Shown one piece after another: positions 58,398 to 64,000 of a stretch of DNA of 64,000 bases (position 1 is its first letter; every line of letters starts with the position of its first letter). Source of the stretch: Riptortus pedestris (lineage: Eukaryota; Arthropoda; Insecta; Hemiptera; Alydidae); assembly GCA_019009955.1 (NCBI GenBank), contig CM032228.1:221933501-221997500 (forward strand), given 5' to 3'. The position numbers and the translations under genes are program-made. Below the pieces are notes generated by a model. The model saw nothing but the letters and a program-made list of their open reading frames with translations, did not search any database and was not told the origin of the DNA.

Positions 58398-59018
58398 TAT
58401 ATATATAAATATATTTGTCTGTTACCGCTAAGAAAGATCAAGTTCGTTAACGGCTGAAATCGGACTAGGGGGAGGGGGAGGGGTTTAGAGGGGGAGAATA
58501 TTGAAATTTCGAAATATCTCCGTTGCTATACTTCCAATCGAAAAATTTGTATAGAATCAATCTAATTGCAAATTAAATGTACTATAAATATTGTTATACA
58601 CATTAATTCTCTATCTTGAATATTAACCGAGATATTTGCATTTATGTTTCAGCGTTGCAAATATGTACTGTTGCCCCCCCCCCATCAGTTTTTAAGTTCT
58701 TGGGCTACTAAAATTTGGTTGATTGAGATACAAATTATTCTTATTCATTACAAATTATAGTACACAGTTTTCAATGAAATTAATATATTACATTCTGATA
58801 TATTAGTACTTGTTTTTCTTTCCGGTGAGAGGTGGGCAGACCTGTTTGTTTACATTTCAGAGGTTTCTCGTCAGGAGGTTTCTTATTATCGTTTGTATTT
58901 ATTCACTTAATATTCACGATGGCGTAGTTACCAGTATGTAGATTTATCTAGTGTTAAAGTTCACGAGGGAAATCTGCTTAGTTTACGCAGCCTTTATTAA
59001 GTGTGTGCGGATAACGGA
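58398..59018 (-). repeat. R1 copy, reverse, 5' half
   Basis: Starts in the TA core ('tatatatataaatatatttg'), then TCTGTTACCGCT, 'gatcaagttcgttaacggct', G-rich tract, body, and closes GGGAAATCTGCTTAG...ATAACGGA. Most likely the other half of 56271-56400. Confidence 0.8.
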
Positions 59019-59038
59019 CTAGATGAGATCGGCTAATT

Positions 59039-59150
59039 TTAGCAGATTTCCCTTAAGGGAAATCAGCTATTGAGGTCGTACTCATGACGTGAGTTTTGAA
59101 AAATTTCCTCAAATGTCCATTGATCCTACCCAGGAGATGACGATGATGAG
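59039..59150 (-). repeat. R1 copy, reverse, 3' half interrupted by R2
   Basis: TTAGCAGATTTCCCTTAAGG through 'atcctacccaggagatgacg'. It breaks at about 59150. The matching TA core and 5' half resume at 60386. Confidence 0.8.
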
Positions 59151-60384
59151 TTATAATGAGTTATAAGCTAAAAACTATAGCTATAGAGTTATAAGCTAAA
59201 AAACTATAGCGGGAGTCATTAATTTTATTGGGCTCAAAAGATTCAACCGAACTAAATAAAACTCGGTATGTATATTAGTGTTGACGCCCTAATTATCATA
59301 GGCCATACCAACATTTCTAGGGACGAGCAGGAGTGGGGTTTGTAAGGGAGGCCTGAAATTAACAGTAGTGATATTTCGTTTCCTATTGGTTTTTCGACAA
59401 ACATCCACATAGCAAAAGTTGTTTACTTTGTTATTTAGAGTAACTTTTGTGCGCATTCACTTTTGTCGTAAAATGAAGTAAACACGGGATATACGCTAAA
59501 CGGGAGTCAATAATATTAGTACTTATTTAAGGGGTTTTAATAAAGGAATATTATGACAAATGATGTTATGTTTTATATGATAGTTCAAAGTATGATTCGG
59601 ATTAGTGAGGTAATAAATCTTCGTCACCCCCTCCTAATAACTTTGTTATTTATTTCCAATAGAAATATAAACTATAAGAGCATTTCCATTATTTAATTTG
59701 TATAATCTACCTTGATGTTATTGAAACAACTATTTAATATAATAACAATTAAACGTTAATGGTAATGTCATTATGACAAAAAACAATATGCGTTTAAACT
59801 CGATATGATATTTTCAGGGTGCCACTATTATTTAATTCCATCCAGTAGATAAATTATAAAATAATGTTTTGCATCAATAATATAAGTAGAAGAATGTTGA
59901 GAAGTCTCACGCGGGAGCGGAAGATGACGGGTGCCTTACCAGTTAATTGAGTTTACTTATTTCCCGTCTGGCATTACTGGAAGCGATTTCCAGTGAGATT
60001 CACTATTACAAATATAATCTTACGTGCAAAACTTTGGCTTACCTATGTGAGCTCGGATTGGCTTTTCGGATTGGAAAGGAAATATGTTTATTATAGATGA
60101 TATTTAATTGTAATAAATGCTACCCATGATTATGGTTTGAATTATTGAAAAACGGTGAGTCAAAAAGTGTAGAGGGATAGATTAGGAACACATTTTCATT
60201 TATCCTTCAAAAATAAAATTTCTATTCTATTAATCCACAAAAGTTACCCTTCAGGGTTGGCTATTTCGGAAAATCATTACGTCGTGGAGGGAAGTGTAAT
60301 TGTACACATTGAAGTCTTACTATCAAAATACCATCATTAGTCAGTCAAGAATGATTTCCCGGGCATCGCCGGGTACCTTAGCTA

Positions 60385-60385
<1 letters not shown>
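59151..60385 (+). mobile_element. Second R2 Helitron-like insertion
   Basis: Begins with duplicated 'gttataagctaaaaactata' phrases and includes one about 300-bp R2 unit (59200-59520). It ends with TTTCCCGGGCATCGCCGGGT, ACCTTAG and CTAG at 60385. The last 270 bases (60120-60385) are an inverted copy of 56402-56662. No coding capacity is seen. The 5' boundary is uncertain. Confidence 0.55.
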
Positions 60386-60446
<61 letters not shown>

Positions 60447-60933
60447 CTGTTAACGCTCTAGCGGTAGCAATTTTTGTTTGATCGTTACCAAACTCGATAT
60501 TTAAGCGTTTTGTGCAAAAAGACAGATCAAGTTCGTTAATGGCCGAAATCGGTCCAGTGGGAGGGGGGGGGGTGTTTAGAAGGGGATTTTCGAAAATTCA
60601 AAATATCTCCGTTACTATAAGTCGGATCGAAAAAGTGTATAGCATCAATCTTATTGCAAATTAAATTTATTGTAAATTTTGTTCTATACATTTATTCTGT
60701 ATCTTGAATATTAACCGAGATATTTGCATTTGTATGCATGTGTATGGTCGGCAGGAGTCGGCTATGTTCGGGACCCTCCGCCGAGAGCTAGTGCGGGCTG
60801 TTTCGGTAACTATTCGTCCCTCGTGAATAGGTTTAGAGATTCCCTACTACTACTGTTGTTATTAGGCGGATTTCTCTATTGTAAAACTTCACGTGGGAAA
60901 TCTGCTTAGTTTACGCAGGCCCTGCGTGATGGA
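60386..60933 (-). repeat. R1 copy, reverse, with (TA)27 core and 5' half
   Basis: The long TA run (60387-60441) leads into TTTGTCTGTTAACGCTCTAG, 'agatcaagttcgttaatggc', G10, body, a variable module mirrored at 41.96-42.08 kb, and the reverse head ACGTGGGAAATCTGCTTAG...CCCTGCGTGATGGA. Confidence 0.85.
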
Positions 60934-60954
60934 CTTTAGGTTCTAGTCATGAGT

Positions 60955-61510
60955 TTCCGCCAAAAGCTAGTTCGGCCGTTTCCGTAACTGATCGGCTCTC
61001 CTGAAATTTCTCTACTGTAAAACTTTACGTGAAAAATCTGCTTAGTTTACGCAGCCCCTGCGCAACGGACTTTTAATTTTGTAACTATTCAATGATAAAA
61101 ATAAACAAGATCATACTCATGGCGCAATTTTCGAAATTTTTCTTTATGAAATGTCCATCGAGCCTACCCAAGAGAAGACGAAAATGAGTGTTCAAAATGT
61201 TATATATATGTTCGTCTGTTAACGCCGTTAGTGGCCGTAATTTTTGTTTGATCGTTACTAAACTCGATATTTAATCGTTTTCAAAGATCAAGTTCTTTTT
61301 GGCGGAAATCGGACAAGTGGGTGGAGGGGGGTTAAGAAGAGGGGGGAACTTTCGAAAAATCGAAATAACAGTGTTATTATAAGTCTGATCGAAAACGTGT
61401 ATAGAACTAATGTTATTGCAAATTAAATATACTATAAGTATTTTTGTATAAATTTATTCTCTATCTTGAATATTAATTGAGATATTTGCATTTTTCAGTT
61501 TTCTGCGTTC
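60955..61510 (-). repeat. R1 pieces: isolated head and internal copy
   Basis: 60990-61069 is an isolated reverse head (AAAATCTGCTTAG...CCCCTGCGCAACGGA). 61105-61510 is a reverse copy from the 3' block ('catcgagcctacccaagag') through a short TA core to the body ending near 'ttgagatatttgcattttt'. Confidence 0.75.
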
Positions 61511-62165
61511 AGCAAACCCACACTTCTACTCGTCATATTATCAATAAGGTGTTATATCACAGTGTGTCTTATTCAAAGCTTAAATCCGACATATTGTTAT
61601 CGTCCGGCAATTAGTAGTGGGCGTAATTGAGAAGGGGGGGAGATCCGAAAATACAAAATATCTCCGTTATTATGCGTTAAATATTATAGAACCAATCTCT
61701 TTGCACAAATAATGTTCTACAATTGTCGTTATATACGTTTTTACGCTAATTCAATGTTTAGAAGAGTTATTTATTGTTGAAGTGTGTGCGAATAGCGGAC
61801 CAGATGAGATCTGTTATTGTAGGTTCAGTTCGTCCGATTCCTCTGAAAGTAAGTTCCGCCGTTCCCGTAACTATTCGGCTCTCGTGAAATTGGTGCAGAG
61901 ACTAGTGATTCTGCTTTGTGAGATATATGCAAATACGTTCTGTTGAAACAGATATATTTCTGTTCTTGTATTTCTATCCGATGAAGAATATCTATCTATC
62001 TGTTCAGCTCTGAGAAGTTGGCAGATCTGTTTTTTTACAATTCAGGCGCATTCCGTTAGGAGGTTATTAAAATTAACTAAAAGATTTCTCATTACCGTTT
62101 GTATTTCTTCACAGTGGTATGTGATAGTCCATCAAGTAGGTACTACGTAAACTAAGCAGATTTAC
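61510..62165 (-). repeat. Further reverse R1 body and module fragments
   Basis: 'atacaaaatatctccgttat' at about 61650, 'ccgttcccgtaactattcgg' near 61860 and 'attaccgtttgtatttcttc' near 62090 match segments of R1 copies at 58.9, 60.8 and 52.7 kb. Boundaries are unclear. Confidence 0.6.
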
Positions 62166-62421
62166 TATGTGCTGGCATTTTACTCAATTGATCTCATCTC
62201 CCCACATATTTTCCATTTCCAAATAAAAATCCCATGCACAGAAGTGAGAAAATTTGAATTGATCATGTCATCACGCAACGCATTTGCATGTTCCTCATCT
62301 AGTAAAGTTCTGTTGAAATCAATATTGGGTATTTATGCTTGAAATAAGGCGTTTCATGATATATTCACTTCATGTTAAAGTGCAGTGAATAAAAGTTAGG
62401 GTTTACTCTAGGTTAAAAAAG

Positions 62422-62755
62422 TGCGTCACGCAGGGACTACGTCAATTAAGCAGATTTCCCGCGTGCTGGTATAACACACTTTTGATCTCATATCACAAAT
62501 TATTCCCTAATTCTATTTAAAAAACCGGTGTGTAAAAGGGGACGGTGGGCGAGGTGGGAGGGTTACTGAAGGCAGAAAATAAAACACTACGAATGACTCG
62601 CTGAATTATTGAGTTACGAAAATATGAATAGCGCAACCATTCTAGGCCATCAATAGGTTAACAATATTAATTCTGTAACATTTTAAGATCCGACCCGTAA
62701 TAACGAAAGAATTTTGAGTTTTCGAGCCCCTCCCCCTCTAAACCCCCACATTGAA
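62422..62755 (+). repeat. R1 copy, forward, truncated
   Basis: Head TGCGTCACGCAGGGACTACG, CAGATTTCCCGCGTG, then a diverged body to 'cccctccccctctaaacccc'. It is followed by R2 sequence at 62755-63000 (TTACCCCCACTTCTGTCCGG; GTAATACACATACCAAGTTT). Confidence 0.75.
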
Positions 62756-63140
62756 TATTGTTGACCACTTCGGTAGTTTGTTGACTCCCGCCGTAGTTTT
62801 TATTGTATATCTTGTTTATAGTTCGCTGTTTGACAAAAGTGGGTATAAGAAAAGTTACTTTAAGTATCAAATAAAAAACGTTAGAGCTTCTTATTACCCC
62901 CACTTCTGTCCGGCTCTGGGAGTATTAGTACAGTCTAAAGTCTAAGTTGGGTTAGGAGTAATACACATACCAAGTTTCATCGAATTTGGGAAAAAATGAA
63001 ACATCAAAACCAAAAATGTTGATTTCGTTTCAATTCCAAGTGAAAGGAAAAAATATCGTAAAATTTTGAGGAGAAAAAAGCAATGTTAAGACAGAGGTTA
63101 CAACTTTGCTTGGGATGTTTCCTTGATCTTTACGAAATTA

Positions 63141-63364
63141 TTAATTAATTATTAACGTCCACTTTATGAAAATAAGGCTGATTGGGACGGGTTATCTACA
63201 GGTTATCACCCCGTTCTAGCCAGGGTGGAACTAAGGATTTTATTTAATGAATCCCGTCACTAAATAAATTCCTATTGCCCAGGCTGGAATCGAACTCGCC
63301 ACTCTAGGTTTACCATGTGAGATTTAGGTCAACGCTTTAACTCACACGGCTATCCTGGGCCTCG
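63141..63364 (-). mobile_element. Full-length tRNA-derived SINE, second copy (224 bp)
   Basis: Flanked by a 12-bp direct repeat TTTACGAAATTA (63129-63140 and 63365-63376). Read on the minus strand: GCCCAGGATAGCCGTGTGAG, B box GAGTTCGATTCC, CCTGGGC completing a 7-bp acceptor-like stem with GCCCAGG, CACCCTGGCTAG, AACCCGTCCCAATCAGCC and a TTAATAATTAATTAATAA end. Same length as the 49.8-kb copy. Confidence 0.93.
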
Positions 63365-63394
63365 TTTACGAAATTAGGTATTTAAAGGTCTCAT

Positions 63395-64000
63395 TTATTG
63401 GTAAAGATCAAGTTCGTCAATGGCTCAACAGACCTGGAGGAATGGGAGGTTTAGAGGAGTCAAATACAAAATCCTACGTACCTCCGTTGTTATATTAGGT
63501 CGCCTCAAAAATACTCTACAAGTGAATGTATTAAAAATGTAAAATAATAAAGTTCTCTTTCTATTCGTTTTACCCGATTTATGGGAAATCAGTTATTGAG
63601 TTCGTACTCATTACCCGATTTTCGAAACATTTCTTTAAATATCCATCAATCCTACCCAGGAGAAGACGAAAATAAGGAATAAGCTGTTATATTATGAAGC
63701 ATATTATTTGAAGCCCAAATACCAAATATTGTTCTCATTGAACTTCTACGTTTTTTGATAAATGCAAATAAGTGGTATCACTAGTGTGTGATAACCAGCA
63801 CGTGGGAAATCTGCTTAGTTAACGCAGCCTCTGCATGACGGACTTTTAGCAGATTTTCCTTAAGGGAAATCAGCTATTGAGGTTGTGCTCATGACGGAAT
63901 ATTCGACGTTTTTCTTCAAATGTCCATCGATCCTACCTAGTAGATGACGAAAATGAGGTCCGTTCAAAACTGTATATCTATATATATATAAAATTGTAAC
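63395..64000 (-). repeat. R1 fragments and head-to-tail junction, cut by window end
   Basis: 63395-63680 holds diverged reverse pieces. 63795-63843 is a reverse head (CACGTGGGAAATCTGCTTAG...GCATGACGGA). It is joined through CTTTT directly to a reverse 3' end (TTAGCAGATTTTCCTTAAGG, 63846 on) that runs into a TA core at the window edge. This junction shows two R1 units in tandem. Confidence 0.8.

Noticed and set aside
41906..64000. CRISPR-like reading of the regularly recurring short blocks
   Set aside because: The repeats are hundreds of bases long, dispersed in both orientations, and in a eukaryotic context with introns. No direct-repeat/spacer array exists.

Overview
This window is AT-rich nuclear DNA from an animal, most likely an insect. 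It has spliceosomal introns with clean GT-AG borders, a V-ATPase subunit E and a CCR4-NOT subunit 2 that read like arthropod orthologues, nuclear-type tRNA genes, and a transposon mix (piggyBac, Tc1/mariner, Helitron-like, tRNA SINEs, LINE relics) typical of insects. I cannot place the order or species.

Layout. About 1-3.7 kb: no gene, one old repeat fragment. 3.98-15.53 kb (minus strand): CNOT2 (Regena/NOT2), six coding exons whose phases all fit, giving a 433-residue protein that ends in the NOT box. The 2.9-kb intron between its second and third coding exons holds a broken piggyBac element with TTAA target duplication and terminal inverted repeats. 15.5-30.2 kb: non-coding apart from relics (a LINE reverse-transcriptase fragment, a SINE tail, old repeats). 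30.28-38.12 kb (plus strand): complete V-ATPase subunit E (Vha26/ATP6V1E), five exons, 226 residues. Its large third intron carries a MITE-like insertion and a Tc1/mariner-superfamily element with perfect 24-bp inverted repeats but no N-terminal DNA-binding region. The two genes are divergent. 38-41 kb: gene-poor, with one unidentified coding-like minus-strand frame broken by a single TAG.

41.8-64 kb is a dense repeat nest with no recognisable protein gene, but with two intact tRNA genes (Lys-CTT, Trp-CCA). Its main component is a modular 0.5-0.6-kb non-coding family, here called R1. R1 has a conserved 5' end, a (TA)n core, short inverted repeats at both ends and a perfect palindrome just before a CTAA-like 3' end. 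This resembles Helentron-associated (DINE-1-type) elements. Into the TA cores of R1 copies are inserted R2 elements with a Helitron-type 3' end (CCCGG hairpin, about 10 nt, CTAG). Two full-length 224-bp tRNA-derived SINEs with 11-12-bp target duplications, a 963-bp piggyBac-type MITE and a LINE C-terminal relic complete the region.

The two host genes are not a pathway pair: one is an mRNA deadenylation/transcription regulator, the other a proton-pump stalk subunit. Their head-to-head neighbourhood may be ancient, because I recall that the Drosophila orthologues both map to cytological region 83B (unverified).
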